64,000 nt of DNA. Source: Saprospirales bacterium. Lineage in GTDB: Bacteria; Bacteroidota; Bacteroidia; Chitinophagales; Saprospiraceae. The stretch is from NCBI GenBank assembly GCA_002698985.1, contig PAAY01000096.1, positions 1 to 64,000 on the forward strand, in the 5' to 3' direction. A program made the position numbers and the translations under genes. Below are positions 52,853 through 62,248 of the stretch, one piece after another; positions within the stretch are counted from its first letter, which is position 1; each line of letters starts with the position of its first letter. The notes beneath the pieces are model-generated. The model did no database searches. It worked only from the letters and a program-made list of their open reading frames with translations, and had not been told where the DNA came from.

Positions 52853-54505
52853 ATGAGCAGAATTTATTCTCTTTTCACTTTTCTGATTTTTTCTTCGGGC
52901 CTGGCGGCCCAACAGGCTCCGCAACTTGCAACCGATTCCCCCGATCACGCCATCCTCACTGCCGTGGAAGGTGCAGGGCAATTTGCCGCCACCATTACCG
53001 AAGAAGACCTCCGGTCTTACCTCAGCGTATTGGCTTCTGATTCGCTGCAGGGCCGTGAGACCGGCACCGAAGGCCAGCGCATGGCAGCGGATTTTATCGC
53101 CCATCATTTCGAGACCCTTGGCCTGCCCAAAATTGGCGACCCAGACCCGGAAACCGGCGAACCCAGCTACTTTCAATACATCGCTTTTACCTCCGAGCGG
53201 TGGGACCGTGGCGGTCTGAAATTGAAAGTCGGCGATACAGAGTTTGGGGTCCTCAAAGATTTTTATGCCTATCCTTCGGAAAACGCCGACAGGGGTGAGG
53301 CCGAAACATCGGAAGTGCTCTTTCTGGGTTACGGCATCGATGATGAAAAATACAGCGATTACGCAGGTGTTGATGCGGCCGGCAAAACCATCCTGATCTA
53401 TGCCGGTGAGCCGATGGATGCAGAAGGAAGGTCTTATGTGACAGGCGACACCACAGTTTCCGATTGGTCGAAGAACCGCTTGCTGAAGTTGGAGGCGGCG
53501 CACAAACACGGCGTCGAGCGGCTGCTGGTCATCGATCCGGACATCAAAAGAAACATCTCCCAGAACAGGATGGAGCTTTTCGGCGGCCGCATGAAAATGG
53601 GCTGGGGCGAAAACCCCGAAGAACGTTTTGCCAACAGCTTTTTCATTTCTTCCACCGTGGCCCGCGCCATCGTGGGCGATGCCTTCGAGGACTTTGTGAA
53701 GGTGCGTGACAGCATCAAAACCACTGGAGAACCGGCTCAGCTCGCACTTAAAACTTCCCTCGTCACTTCGCAAAAGAAACTGGTCAATCAACTGACTGGC
53801 TCCAACGTGCTCGGCTACATCGAGGGTGCTGATGAGAAGCTGAAAGATGAAGTGGTGGTGGTGAGCGCTCATTACGATCACCTGGGCATGCGGGGCAACT
53901 CCATCTTCAACGGCGCCGACGACAACGGCTCCGGCAGCAGCATGGTCATGGAACTGGCCCAGGCTTTTGCCGAAGCAAAAAAGGCGGGTGCAGGCCCTCG
54001 CCGCTCTGTGTTGTTTTTGCTGGTAAGTGGTGAGGAAAAAGGCCTGCTCGGCTCTGAGTTTTATTCGGAGCATCCGGTATTTCCGTTGGAGAATACCGTT
54101 GCGGATGTGAATGTGGACATGATTGGCAGAACCGATAAAAAACACCGAGACGATCCCAATTACATTTATGTGATTGGCGCAGACAGGCTGAGCACCATGC
54201 TGCACAAGATCAACGAAGCCGCTAACCAGCAATTCGTCAACCTGGAGCTGGACTACACCTACAACGCCGAAGACGACCCCAATCGCTTTTACTACCGCAG
54301 CGATCACTACAACTTCGCCAAACACGGCATCCCTTCGGTTTTCTTCTTTTCCGGCACCCACGAGGATTACCACCGGCCCACTGACACCGTGGACAAAATC
54401 ATGTTCGACAAAATGGTCAAAATCGGGCAGTTGGTCTTTTACACCACCTGGGAACTGGCCAACCGTGATGAACGCATCCAGGTGGATGTGCCGCAGGAAA
54501 ATTGA
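52853..54505 (+). CDS. secreted M28 family zinc aminopeptidase/peptidase
   Basis: 550 residues. Signal peptide (hydrophobic 6-18, ending LAA-Q). After a PA-like inserted domain (~110-310, LFLGYGIDDEKYSDYAGVDAAGKTILIY) comes the M28 catalytic domain: SAHYDHLG, GADDNGSGSSMVMELA, SGEEKGLLGSEFY and NVDMIGR carry the metal ligands and catalytic Glu; THEDYHRPTDT closes the site. These enzymes cleave N-terminal residues from peptides using two zinc ions. There is no T9SS domain, so it is periplasmic or outer-membrane associated. A terminator follows at 54592. Confidence 0.94.
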   Translation: MSRIYSLFTFLIFSSGLAAQQAPQLATDSPDHAILTAVEGAGQFAATITEEDLRSYLSVLASDSLQGRETGTEGQRMAADFIAHHFETLGLPKIGDPDPETGEPSYFQYIAFTSERWDRGGLKLKVGDTEFGVLKDFYAYPSENADRGEAETSEVLFLGYGIDDEKYSDYAGVDAAGKTILIYAGEPMDAEGRSYVTGDTTVSDWSKNRLLKLEAAHKHGVERLLVIDPDIKRNISQNRMELFGGRMKMGWGENPEERFANSFFISSTVARAIVGDAFEDFVKVRDSIKTTGEPAQLALKTSLVTSQKKLVNQLTGSNVLGYIEGADEKLKDEVVVVSAHYDHLGMRGNSIFNGADDNGSGSSMVMELAQAFAEAKKAGAGPRRSVLFLLVSGEEKGLLGSEFYSEHPVFPLENTVADVNVDMIGRTDKKHRDDPNYIYVIGADRLSTMLHKINEAANQQFVNLELDYTYNAEDDPNRFYYRSDHYNFAKHGIPSVFFFSGTHEDYHRPTDTVDKIMFDKMVKIGQLVFYTTWELANRDERIQVDVPQEN

Positions 54506-54511
54506 TGGGGA

Positions 54512-54547
54512 GGTTTTTGGGGTTTTTAAGGTTTTTATGGTTTTTAG
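54512..54547. repeat. 9-bp GGTTTTTNN array after the peptidase
   Basis: Four units of a 9-bp sequence, GGTTTTT plus GG, AA, AT or AG, start 6 bp after the peptidase stop. The reverse form (AAAAACCNN) recurs near 15370 and 60590. Confidence 0.75.
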
Positions 54548-54591
54548 GGGCAAGCTGCATGGCTGCACAGCCAGGATGTCTTAGCCCAATC

Positions 54592-54618
54592 GAGGTCCGG
54601 AGCGGGCCTCTTTTTTTT
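54592..54618 (+). terminator. intrinsic terminator of the peptidase gene
   Basis: GAGGTCCG (54592-54599) pairs with CGGGCCTC (54603-54610) with a 3-nt loop and one G-T pair, followed by eight T. Confidence 0.85.
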
Positions 54619-54706
54619 GTTTGAAAAAAACACTTTGCGCTTGACAAAATGAAACAATATGTTTTAATTTGCATTCCCTTGTGGATAATTTAAAACAAAA
54701 AGTGTC

Positions 54707-55423
54707 ATGAAAGCGCAATACACCCTCCCTGAATTGTTTTTGATGCTTCGTCAAAACTGGTTCAAAATCGCAGTTGCTTCCTTGCTGTTGTACATGTTTT
54801 TCAACCGGGATCTGAGTTTGCAGGTGGAAATGAACGCTCCCGGAAGCAAGCTGGCAAAACAGGAAAGGACCGGCAGTTGGCAGTTGCCTGAGGAGCCACT
54901 GCCACAAGCTTCCGATAAACTCGGGCTGCTGTTTTCCGGAACGGAAGAAGAGGCCGCCAGCCTGGAAAATGACCTGCGAAAACTGGATGAATACGAAATC
55001 GACGCCTTCATCCAGCGCTTCGTGGATGTGGCCCGGGTGGAACAGGAAAAGTTCGGCATACCTGCCTCGGTGGTGCTGGCCACGGCCTTGTACGAAAGCA
55101 CGGCTGGCCACCGCAAAACCGCCGATGTACACACCAACAACTATTTCGGCTTGCTCTGTGCAGAACCTTCCGCCTATACGCCGGCCTGGCAGGGCGGCTG
55201 CAAAAAGGTGGAGCAAATGCTCTTCCGCAAATACCAGACAGCCTGGGAGAGTTTCCGTGATTTTTCCTACTTCACCTACCGGCAACTGGGCAGCTTGTCA
55301 GGAGAGGACTACCGGGTGTGGTCAGAGGCGCTCGGACGCAGGCTGTACGGGAAAGACCCCGGCTTCGCTGCCAATGTGATTGGCCTCATCGAGCGCTACT
55401 CCCTGCACGATTATGATTTTTGA
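54707..55423 (+). CDS. glucosaminidase-like protein with N-terminal membrane anchor
   Basis: 238 residues. A hydrophobic segment (~18-32) serves as anchor or signal. The C-terminal ~140 residues match the glucosaminidase/lysozyme-like fold: FIQRFVDVARVEQEKFGIPASVVLATALYESTAG, then NNYFGLLC and a C-terminal FRDFSYFTYRQLG block. The Glu in LYEST is the expected catalytic residue. Such enzymes cut peptidoglycan N-acetylglucosaminyl bonds. It stands alone, with convergent neighbours. Upstream bases are AT-rich but no clear TAnnTTTG box is seen. Confidence 0.82.
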   Translation: MKAQYTLPELFLMLRQNWFKIAVASLLLYMFFNRDLSLQVEMNAPGSKLAKQERTGSWQLPEEPLPQASDKLGLLFSGTEEEAASLENDLRKLDEYEIDAFIQRFVDVARVEQEKFGIPASVVLATALYESTAGHRKTADVHTNNYFGLLCAEPSAYTPAWQGGCKKVEQMLFRKYQTAWESFRDFSYFTYRQLGSLSGEDYRVWSEALGRRLYGKDPGFAANVIGLIERYSLHDYDF

Positions 55424-55431
55424 TTGGAAGA

Positions 55432-55560
55432 TTATGTAGCCTGTCTGCTGGCAGGCAGGGATTATAGATGATTATAGGGATTATGGAGGATTATTAAGGA
55501 TTATAGGGGGTTGCCGGCAACCTCTCTCAACCCCTCTCAACCCCTCTCAACTCCTCTAAC
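55432..55560. repeat. 10-bp arrays between convergent genes
   Basis: GATTATAGAT/GATTATGGAG units (55480-55506) follow a CCTGTCTGCTGGCAGGCAGG palindrome (55440-55459). 55521-55560 is four 10-bp CCTCTCTCAA-type units, ending exactly at the stop codon of the - strand gene (55561-55563). Confidence 0.9.
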
Positions 55561-56943
55561 CTATTCCCCTTCCAGCGGCACAATCCACTCATCGTGTTTG
55601 AAGGGTTGCCAGGGCAGAGCGGCAAGGTCGGTTTCCGGATCGATGAAAGATTGCATGGGGCGGCCGTTCAGCCGGCAGCGGATGCGGGCGAAGACCGCCG
55701 GACGGTGGCCATGTTGCCGTTCATGATCAGCGGCCAGGTGTTGGGCGAATTGCCAGATCATGTCCGGGTGGGTATAGAGCTTTTCCAGTTGGCGGGCGTT
55801 GAGGTATTTGTGCGGGCTGATGCGCTGAGCTTTTTCTTCGCCTGGCGGCAACAGCTGAAAGTAGCCTCCGCCGGATTTGGTTCGCAGCATCATCCGCCAT
55901 GAAAAGCGGTGGCCTTCCTCAGTCCAGGCCACAGGCCCTTCAAAAAGGTGGTGGCGCAGCGGCATCAGCAGGTGAAATGTGGCCAGCAATGCCAGTATCC
56001 ACGATGTTGCGAAGCGAGGTAAAGAACCTGGATAAGCGGAAAGAGGAGCCGTGCCGCTGACCTTTCGAAGCCAGAGCTCGTCCAGCTGGCGCAGCGGTTT
56101 CAGTTTTCTTCGCAAAATGGTGAAGGCCTTTTGGTGCCATTGCGGACTGAAATACAACAGACTCAGGGTGATGGACAGCCAGGGGAAAATGCCGATTTGA
56201 AAAATGAGGGTGTTGGTGAGGTGGAAGAGGAGGAGTACCAGCAGCATCCAGGGTCTCGTTTTGCGGAACAGCAACATGAAGGGCGCCAGCAGGTCGATCA
56301 GCATGCCCGACCAACTCATGAAAAGGGCCGTTTGTGGCAAGGCCCAGAGGCTGCCGAGCAGGGGCATGTCGTGCACATTGCGAAGCCAGAGCACCATCGG
56401 ATAACCGGCCAGCCAGTCAGTGCCCATCTTGGCGATGCCGCCGTAGAAGTACACCACGCCCATCAGGAAAGGTAGAATCCACAGGCACCAGTGGGGCACT
56501 GCCGTCAGACGCATGGCAGGGTTGCGGAAGGCATCGAGGGAGAAATGCCTGCCTGCCGGCAGGAAAATCATGATCCATGAAATCCAGGCGAAGAGGTAGC
56601 CGTGGTTGAGGTACAGGGCCTTTTCCATCAGGAAGATGTAGCTGAAGCCCAGCGCAAAGAGCAGGGTGCTCAGGCGGTAGCGCCAGCCCAGCATGACCGC
56701 TGCAGCGGCAGCCATTGTCAGCAAAAAAACGATGCTCATGAAGGGTTCGGGCAGCGGATGCACCCACCCGAACCAGGTGTATTTGAAATGGAAAGCCTCC
56801 GGGTCGAAATAGCCCAGGTGAAGGTGGTAATAGATCCACACCCCCAACACATCGGCAAAGCCCAGAAAACCGAAAACGATGCGGAAGAAGGCGAGCGGCC
56901 GGATGTCGGTTTCACGAAAGAGGAATTCAGCGGGAGAGCTCAT
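55561..56943 (-). CDS. HTTM/vitamin K-dependent gamma-carboxylase-like membrane protein
   Basis: 460 residues from the ATG at 56943; the longer frame would overlap the upstream gene. The N-terminus PLAFFRIVFGFLGFADVLGVW and about eight membrane helices match the HTTM family. FLMGVVYFYGGIAKMGTDWLAGYPM resembles the active region of human gamma-glutamyl carboxylase (AGVKKLDADWVEGYSM), with a Lys in the equivalent place. Human enzyme uses reduced vitamin K to carboxylate Glu; the bacterial role is unknown. The last ~180 residues are soluble. It overlaps the upstream gene by 4 bp (ATGA). Confidence 0.83.
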   Translation of the reverse strand: MSSPAEFLFRETDIRPLAFFRIVFGFLGFADVLGVWIYYHLHLGYFDPEAFHFKYTWFGWVHPLPEPFMSIVFLLTMAAAAAVMLGWRYRLSTLLFALGFSYIFLMEKALYLNHGYLFAWISWIMIFLPAGRHFSLDAFRNPAMRLTAVPHWCLWILPFLMGVVYFYGGIAKMGTDWLAGYPMVLWLRNVHDMPLLGSLWALPQTALFMSWSGMLIDLLAPFMLLFRKTRPWMLLVLLLFHLTNTLIFQIGIFPWLSITLSLLYFSPQWHQKAFTILRRKLKPLRQLDELWLRKVSGTAPLSAYPGSLPRFATSWILALLATFHLLMPLRHHLFEGPVAWTEEGHRFSWRMMLRTKSGGGYFQLLPPGEEKAQRISPHKYLNARQLEKLYTHPDMIWQFAQHLAADHERQHGHRPAVFARIRCRLNGRPMQSFIDPETDLAALPWQPFKHDEWIVPLEGE

Positions 56944-57431
56944 GTGAGAGATGAGTGGTTTTTGATGAGTTGCAGCGGGTTTTCCCGGAAGAGCTGTGCG
57001 TTTTCGGGGCTGTAGCCAAAGGTGGCATGTGGCAGCACCTTGTTGAGAAATCGGGAAACCATGCGCAGCTTGCGGGCCGGCACAAAGAGGCAGATCTCTT
57101 GGCCATCCACCAGTTTGAAGTACATTTGCCCGGTTTCCCAAAGGTAGAAGCCAAAGGGCATCACCTGGGTGCGGACGCTGTAAACCCAAACGATGCGCAA
57201 GGGGTTGTTGAGCAGGGTGTGCCACAAAGGATGGGATTCGCCACTGGGCTGCTGCAGGGCTTTTCTGATCAGCAGCAGTCCGGTGAGCCACATGCCCAGC
57301 GACAGGATGGACACCCAGGTGCCCAACTGTCTGCAACAGACGAATAGCGCTGCCCCGACAAGCACAGGCAGCAAGGCCAGCAGCAGTTGAAGGCTGCTCT
57401 CACGCCGGATGCAGCGGAGCAGCAATTTCAT
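56940..57431 (-). CDS. hypothetical membrane protein coupled to the HTTM protein
   Basis: 163 residues from the ATG at 57431 (57491 is an upstream ATG). Two hydrophobic segments (~15-32 and 38-56) precede a soluble basic domain with FGFYLWETGQMYFKLVDGQEICLFVPARKLRMVSRFL. The stop overlaps the HTTM gene by 4 bp, so they are translated together and may act together. I do not recognise the family. Confidence 0.75.
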   Translation of the reverse strand: MKLLLRCIRRESSLQLLLALLPVLVGAALFVCCRQLGTWVSILSLGMWLTGLLLIRKALQQPSGESHPLWHTLLNNPLRIVWVYSVRTQVMPFGFYLWETGQMYFKLVDGQEICLFVPARKLRMVSRFLNKVLPHATFGYSPENAQLFRENPLQLIKNHSSLT

Positions 57432-57495
57432 TGCCGGATGGCGAAGCAAATCCTGTTTTGGAAGCAAAAGTTTTTGTTTTAAGATAATCAAACAA

Positions 57496-57530
57496 ATTGT
57501 TCTAAAATCAGCGCTCAGCGGTTAGCTTTG
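57496..57530 (+). promoter_or_regulatory. candidate promoter of parE
   Basis: TAGCTTTG at 57523-57530 matches the -7 box; ATTG at 57496-57499 matches the -33 box at 3 of 4, with a 23-nt spacer. The RNA start would be near 57537, about 52 nt before the ATG at 57589. Confidence 0.6.
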
Positions 57531-57588
57531 CGTAAAGTTAGGCCACATTGCACGAAGGGCCTGAAGAGAATTAATCAAACTGTCATCA

Positions 57589-59511
57589 ATGAGCCAGCAA
57601 GTCACCTACACAGAAGATAACATCAAGCACCTCGATTGGAGAGAGCACATACGCATGCGTCCCGGTATGTACATCGGAAAACTGGGCGACGGTTCCAGTT
57701 CCGACGACGGTATTTATGTGTTGCTGAAAGAGGTGATTGACAACTCCATCGATGAGTACACCATGGGCTTTGGCAACAAAATCGAGGTGTCCATCAAAAA
57801 TGGTGTGGTCAAGGTGAGAGACTACGGCCGCGGTATCCCCCTCGGCAAAGTGGTGGAATGTGTGTCGCAGATGAACACGGGGGGTAAATACGACAGCAAG
57901 GCCTTCAAAAAGTCGGTGGGTCTGAATGGTGTGGGTACCAAAGCAGTGAATGCCCTTTCGACCTGGTTCAGGGTTTCAGCCGTGCGGGACGGAAAGATCA
58001 AAGTGGCTGAATTTGAGCAGGGCATTTTGAAGAAAGAACACCGGGTGGCCAAAACCGATGAACCCAACGGCACCATCGTCGAGTTTCAGCCCGATGATAC
58101 CATCTTCAAAAATTACCGTTTCCGGAGCGAGTTCGTAGAAAACCAGCTCTGGAACTACGCCTACCTTAATGCCGGTCTGAAAATACACTTCAACGGCGAG
58201 GTGATCCAGTCGAAGAACGGTTTGCTGGACCTGCTCAACAAAAAACACAACCCTGAGCAGACGCTCTATCCGGCCATACACCTGGTGGGAGAAGACATCG
58301 AGGTGGCCATCACCCACGGCAATCATTACGGAGAGCAGTACTATTCCTTCGTAAACGGCCAGTTCACCACCCAGGGCGGCACACACCTGAATGCCTTCCG
58401 GGAGGCGCTGGTGAAAACCCTTCGTGATTTTTACAAAAAGGATTACGACGCCCGCGACATCCGGGCTTCCATCATTGCTGCCATCAGCGTCAGGGTGGAG
58501 GAGCCGGTGTTTGAGTCGCAGACAAAGACGAAGCTCGGCTCTCAGGATGTAGGCCCCGACGGGCCATCTATGCGGGTTTTCGTCAACGATTTTCTGAAGC
58601 GGGAACTCGACAATTTCCTTCACAAAAACGAGGAGACGGCCAAAGCCATCCAGAATCGCATCGTGCAGTCAGAGCGGGAGCGCAAGGAAATTGCCGGCAT
58701 CAAGAAGCTGGCCAACGAGCGGGCCCGCAAAGCAAACCTCGTGAACAAAAAACTGCGTGACTGCCGGATTCACTTCAATGACCCCGTCAGGAAAACGGAC
58801 GAGGATCAGCGCAATGCCAGCACCATCTTCATTACCGAGGGTGACTCTGCCAGCGGCAGCATCACCAAAGCACGGGATGTGCAGACGCAGGCAGTTTTCA
58901 GCCTGCGAGGTAAGCCGCTGAACTGTTACGGCATGACCCGCAAGATCGTTTACCAGAACGAAGAACTCAACCTGTTGCAACACGCCCTGCAAATCGAGAA
59001 CGGGCTCGATGACCTGCGTTACAACCGGGTGGTCATCGCAACGGACGCCGACGTGGACGGCATGCACATCCGCCTGCTGCTGCTCACCTTCTTCCTCCAG
59101 TTCTTCCCTGACCTGGTCAGAAACGGGCACCTGTACATTTTGCAAACGCCGCTCTTCCGGGTGAGGGACAAGCAGCAGACGTTTTATTGTTACGACGAAA
59201 AAGAAAAACAGGAAGCCATCAAGAAGCTGCGGGGCAAACCGGAGATTACCCGCTTCAAGGGTCTGGGAGAGATTTCCCCCGGCGAGTTCAAAGACTTCAT
59301 TGGCGAAGACATGCGCCTGGAGCAGGTCAACCTCCGGGATGACACCGAGCTCGACGAATTGCTGCGCTATTACATGGGCAAAAACTCCATGGAAAGGCAG
59401 GAGTTCATCATCGACAACCTGCGTGTGGAGCTGGATCAGGTCAGCGAAAACGGAAATGGGCAGGCAAAGGATGAAACCATCGAGGAAGAGCTCGAGGAAC
59501 TGGCCGGATAG
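57589..59511 (+). CDS. parE: DNA topoisomerase IV subunit B
   Basis: 640 residues of the GyrB/ParE type II topoisomerase family. The ATP-binding GHKL domain has [10 protein letters not shown] (48-57) and DYGRGIP; the catalytic and transducer parts include QTKTKLGS (311-318); the Toprim domain has EGDSASG (417-423) and DADVDG (486-491). The length and the QTKTKLGS form fit Bacteroidota ParE better than GyrB. It decatenates chromosomes with ParC. parC is not directly downstream as usual; an ABC exporter is there instead. The tail is acidic. Confidence 0.88.
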   Translation: MSQQVTYTEDNIKHLDWREHIRMRPGMYIGKLGDGSSSDDGIYVLLKEVIDNSIDEYTMGFGNKIEVSIKNGVVKVRDYGRGIPLGKVVECVSQMNTGGKYDSKAFKKSVGLNGVGTKAVNALSTWFRVSAVRDGKIKVAEFEQGILKKEHRVAKTDEPNGTIVEFQPDDTIFKNYRFRSEFVENQLWNYAYLNAGLKIHFNGEVIQSKNGLLDLLNKKHNPEQTLYPAIHLVGEDIEVAITHGNHYGEQYYSFVNGQFTTQGGTHLNAFREALVKTLRDFYKKDYDARDIRASIIAAISVRVEEPVFESQTKTKLGSQDVGPDGPSMRVFVNDFLKRELDNFLHKNEETAKAIQNRIVQSERERKEIAGIKKLANERARKANLVNKKLRDCRIHFNDPVRKTDEDQRNASTIFITEGDSASGSITKARDVQTQAVFSLRGKPLNCYGMTRKIVYQNEELNLLQHALQIENGLDDLRYNRVVIATDADVDGMHIRLLLLTFFLQFFPDLVRNGHLYILQTPLFRVRDKQQTFYCYDEKEKQEAIKKLRGKPEITRFKGLGEISPGEFKDFIGEDMRLEQVNLRDDTELDELLRYYMGKNSMERQEFIIDNLRVELDQVSENGNGQAKDETIEEELEELAG

Positions 59512-59558
59512 CCTGCATTTGTCCGGCAAAAATGCCGGTGCATAGATTTAGAACCCTC

Positions 59559-59599
59559 AAATGACGGGAGTGCATTACATTCGCTCCCGTCATTTTTTT
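59559..59599 (+). terminator. intrinsic terminator of parE
   Basis: A 12-bp stem, AAATGACGGGAG (59559-59570) and CTCCCGTCATTT (59584-59595), with a 13-nt loop, followed by more T. A smaller CCGGCA/TGCCGG hairpin lies at 59523-59538. Confidence 0.9.
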
Positions 59600-59633
59600 C
59601 TTCGCAATTCTGCAAATACAATCATACTCCACA

Positions 59634-60566
59634 ATGAACATCCTCCAACTGGAAGAAGTGGTTAAGACCTATGACAAAACGGTCGCAGTTGACCACGTAA
59701 GTTTTTCCATTCCCAAAGGCCGGGTCTTTGGCCTGCTGGGACCCAACGGCGCCGGAAAAACTTCCCTCATCCGCATCATCACCAGTATCACCCGTGCCGA
59801 CAGCGGGCAGTTGTTTTTTGATGGCGAGCCACTCAAAAGCATCCATTCCGAGCGCATCGGCTACATGCCTGAGGAGCGGGGGCTGTACAAAAAGATGAAG
59901 GTTGGCGAACAACTTCTTTACCTGGCTCAACTCAAGGGACTGGAATACAGAGATGCCCGCGATCGCCTCCGGCAATGGATGACCCGCTTCGAGATCATGA
60001 GCTGGTGGAACAAAAAGGTGGACGAGCTGTCAAAAGGGATGCAGCAGAAGGTGCAGTTCATCAGCACCGTGGTGCATGAACCCGATCTCCTCATCCTGGA
60101 TGAACCCTTCAGCGGCCTGGACCCCATCAATACCAACCTCATCAAGAGCGAAATCAGGGAACTGAACCGCCAAGGCATCAGCATCATCTTCTCTACCCAC
60201 CGCATGGAACAAGTGGAGGAAATGTGCGAAGAAATCGTACTGATCAACAATGGCCGCAACGTGCTGACCGGAGAGGTCAAGGAAATCAGGGAGCGCTTCA
60301 AAGAGAACATCTTCAGCATCGAGTACAGCGGAAACCTTCCGGTGGAACTGGATGCCCTGGACTTCGAAAACCAGCAGTTCTCCATCATTTCCAAAGAGGA
60401 TCATTCCCTTCGGATAAAAGTGGAGCAGGGAGGTGACTCCAACGACCTGCTCCGCTTTCTCATTCAGAAGGGCGTTCACATTATTTCTTTCAAAGAGGTG
60501 CTGCCCACCATCAACGACATCTTCATCAGGGTGGTGGAAGGAGACAAGACCAGGGATGAGGGATGA
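59634..60566 (+). CDS. ABC transporter ATP-binding protein (NatA-like)
   Basis: 310 residues. Walker A GPNGAGKT (36-43), Q-loop, signature LSKGMQQ, Walker B LLILDEPFSGLDP and the H-switch STHRMEQ are all present. The C-terminal ~90 residues form the usual domain of NatA-type exporters. It energises the membrane protein encoded next (60669). Such pairs export sodium, drugs or other compounds; the substrate is unknown. 102 bp of AAAACCTCA-type repeat separates the two genes, but they are in line and clearly a pair. Confidence 0.92.
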   Translation: MNILQLEEVVKTYDKTVAVDHVSFSIPKGRVFGLLGPNGAGKTSLIRIITSITRADSGQLFFDGEPLKSIHSERIGYMPEERGLYKKMKVGEQLLYLAQLKGLEYRDARDRLRQWMTRFEIMSWWNKKVDELSKGMQQKVQFISTVVHEPDLLILDEPFSGLDPINTNLIKSEIRELNRQGISIIFSTHRMEQVEEMCEEIVLINNGRNVLTGEVKEIRERFKENIFSIEYSGNLPVELDALDFENQQFSIISKEDHSLRIKVEQGGDSNDLLRFLIQKGVHIISFKEVLPTINDIFIRVVEGDKTRDEG

Positions 60567-60668
60567 GGGATGAGTTTGCCTCCTCCCAAAAAACTTCAAA
60601 AACCTCAAATAAAACTCAAAAACCCTCCCCAAAAACCCTTTCGAAAAACCTTTCAAAAACTTTCAAGC

Positions 60669-62000
60669 ATGAAAAAGCTCTGGCTCATCATACAGCGTGA
60701 ATACATCACACGGGTACGAAAAAAGAGTTTCATCCTGATCACCTTGCTGTCGCCCATCATCATGGTGGCCATTATGACGCTGCCGGCACTCCTGGTCTCT
60801 TTTGCAGGTGAAGATCAGCAGCAAAGCATAGCCGTGGTGGATGAGAGTGGTGTCATGGGCGATGAGATCGACAACAACGGAAAGCTGATCTTCGATGTCC
60901 GGGAAGAGCCCCTGGAGGATTTGCGCAAGCGATACAAGGAACTGGGCTTCGATGGGGTGCTGCACATTCCGAAGCTGGAAGGCGATGCATCAACGGTGAA
61001 AGTCACCTACTACACCGAAGACCAGCTCTCCCTAAGCCTGGAAAACAGCATCGAAAGGGTGGTGGCCGACCGTTTTGAAGATTACAAAATGAAACTGGCG
61101 GGCTACGACCAGGAGGTTATCAACAGCTTCAAAACGAAGGTGGCCCTGCAGCTCAAAGAGCAATACGTTGATGAAACCGGCCAACTGGTAGAAAAGGAGA
61201 AAAAGAGCAGCGCCGGGGTGGCAACGATCATTGGTTTCGTGGCGGGCTTTGTCATTTACATGATCCTCATTTTCTATGGTGCCATGATCATGCGTTCCGT
61301 AATGGAAGAAAAAACCAACCGCATCGTGGAGGTCATCATTTCTTCGGTGCGCCCCTTTCAACTGATGCTGGGCAAAATCATCGGCGTTAGCGGTGTCGGA
61401 CTGACACAGATGCTGGCCTGGATCATTCTGGTGACGGTGCTGATGAGCGTGGTAGGCATGTTCATCAGCGTTGATCCTGCCAGCATGCAGGATGCCATGA
61501 ACAATCCCATGGTGCAGTCGCAACCCCCGCAAATGGGGCAGTTGGAGGAGATGCTCGACATTGTGACGAGTCAGAACTGGGGGTATATCATACCGGTGTT
61601 TCTCATTTACTTTTTGGGAGGATATTTCATCTACTCCTCCATGTTTGCAGCGGTGGGCAGCGCCATGGGCGATGATCTGGGCGAAGGGCAACCACTCACC
61701 TTTGTGGTGATGCTGCCCATCATTCTGAGCATCATCATGATCAGCCCGGTGATTGAAAACCCCAACAGTTCGCTGGCTGTTTGGCTGAGCATGATACCGC
61801 TTACTTCGCCGGTCATCATGCCGGCACGTGTGGCTTTTGAGCCGCCGCTTTGGCAGTTTCTGGTGAGTGCTGTAATTCTCTTGGCTTCCGCCGTTTTGTT
61901 CGTATGGCTGTCGGGAAGGATCTACCGGGTGGGCATCTTGCTCTACGGAAAGAAGGCCTCCTTGAAAGAGCTGGGCAAATGGATGTTTTACAAAGATTGA
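60669..62000 (+). CDS. ABC-2 type permease (NatB-like)
   Basis: 443 residues from the ATG at 60669; the longer frame from 60570 reads through A/C-rich repeat. The start KKLWLIIQREYITRVRKKSFI is typical of ABC-2 permeases. A first membrane helix (~23-45), a large extracytoplasmic domain (~50-200), then five to six helices with EEKTNRIVEVIISSVRPFQLMLGKIIGVSGVGLTQ follow. It forms the channel for the ATPase encoded at 59634. The C-terminus is basic. Confidence 0.9.
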   Translation: MKKLWLIIQREYITRVRKKSFILITLLSPIIMVAIMTLPALLVSFAGEDQQQSIAVVDESGVMGDEIDNNGKLIFDVREEPLEDLRKRYKELGFDGVLHIPKLEGDASTVKVTYYTEDQLSLSLENSIERVVADRFEDYKMKLAGYDQEVINSFKTKVALQLKEQYVDETGQLVEKEKKSSAGVATIIGFVAGFVIYMILIFYGAMIMRSVMEEKTNRIVEVIISSVRPFQLMLGKIIGVSGVGLTQMLAWIILVTVLMSVVGMFISVDPASMQDAMNNPMVQSQPPQMGQLEEMLDIVTSQNWGYIIPVFLIYFLGGYFIYSSMFAAVGSAMGDDLGEGQPLTFVVMLPIILSIIMISPVIENPNSSLAVWLSMIPLTSPVIMPARVAFEPPLWQFLVSAVILLASAVLFVWLSGRIYRVGILLYGKKASLKELGKWMFYKD

Positions 62001-62101
62001 CCTCGCCGTAAATTGCGCAGCGAGGGGTAAAATTTTTTCTTAGAGAAGTTCACTTTTCTCAAAATCCTTTATTTTCGCACCCGCTTTGAAAAGCTGTTCA
62101 T

Positions 62102-62175
<74 letters not shown>

Positions 62176-62195
62176 CATCAGAAAAACCAACAAAA

Positions 62196-62221
62196 AAGCC
62201 CTGCTCTTCGGAGCGGGGCTT
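62196..62221 (+). terminator. intrinsic terminator of tRNA-Ala
   Basis: An 11-bp stem (62196-62206 and 62211-62221, one G-T pair) with a TTCG tetraloop, ending in TTT. It also covers the region before the convergent gene at 62249. Confidence 0.85.
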
Positions 62222-62248
62222 TGCTGTTTCAGGGCTATGTGCTAAGGC

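Noticed and set aside
52844-54568. 574-codon open frame on the - strand
   Set aside because: It is the exact antisense of the M28 peptidase, which has a signal peptide and all catalytic motifs. The antisense protein has no domain pattern and is His/Val/Phe-rich, as expected for a shadow.
56944-57336. N-terminal extension of the HTTM protein
   Set aside because: It overlaps the coupled upstream gene in another frame; the ATGA overlap at 56940-56943 gives the natural start.
60570-60668. N-terminal extension of the ABC-2 permease
   Set aside because: The first 33 residues are Lys/Pro/Gln repeats translated from an A/C-rich intergenic stretch; the ATG at 60669 starts a normal permease.
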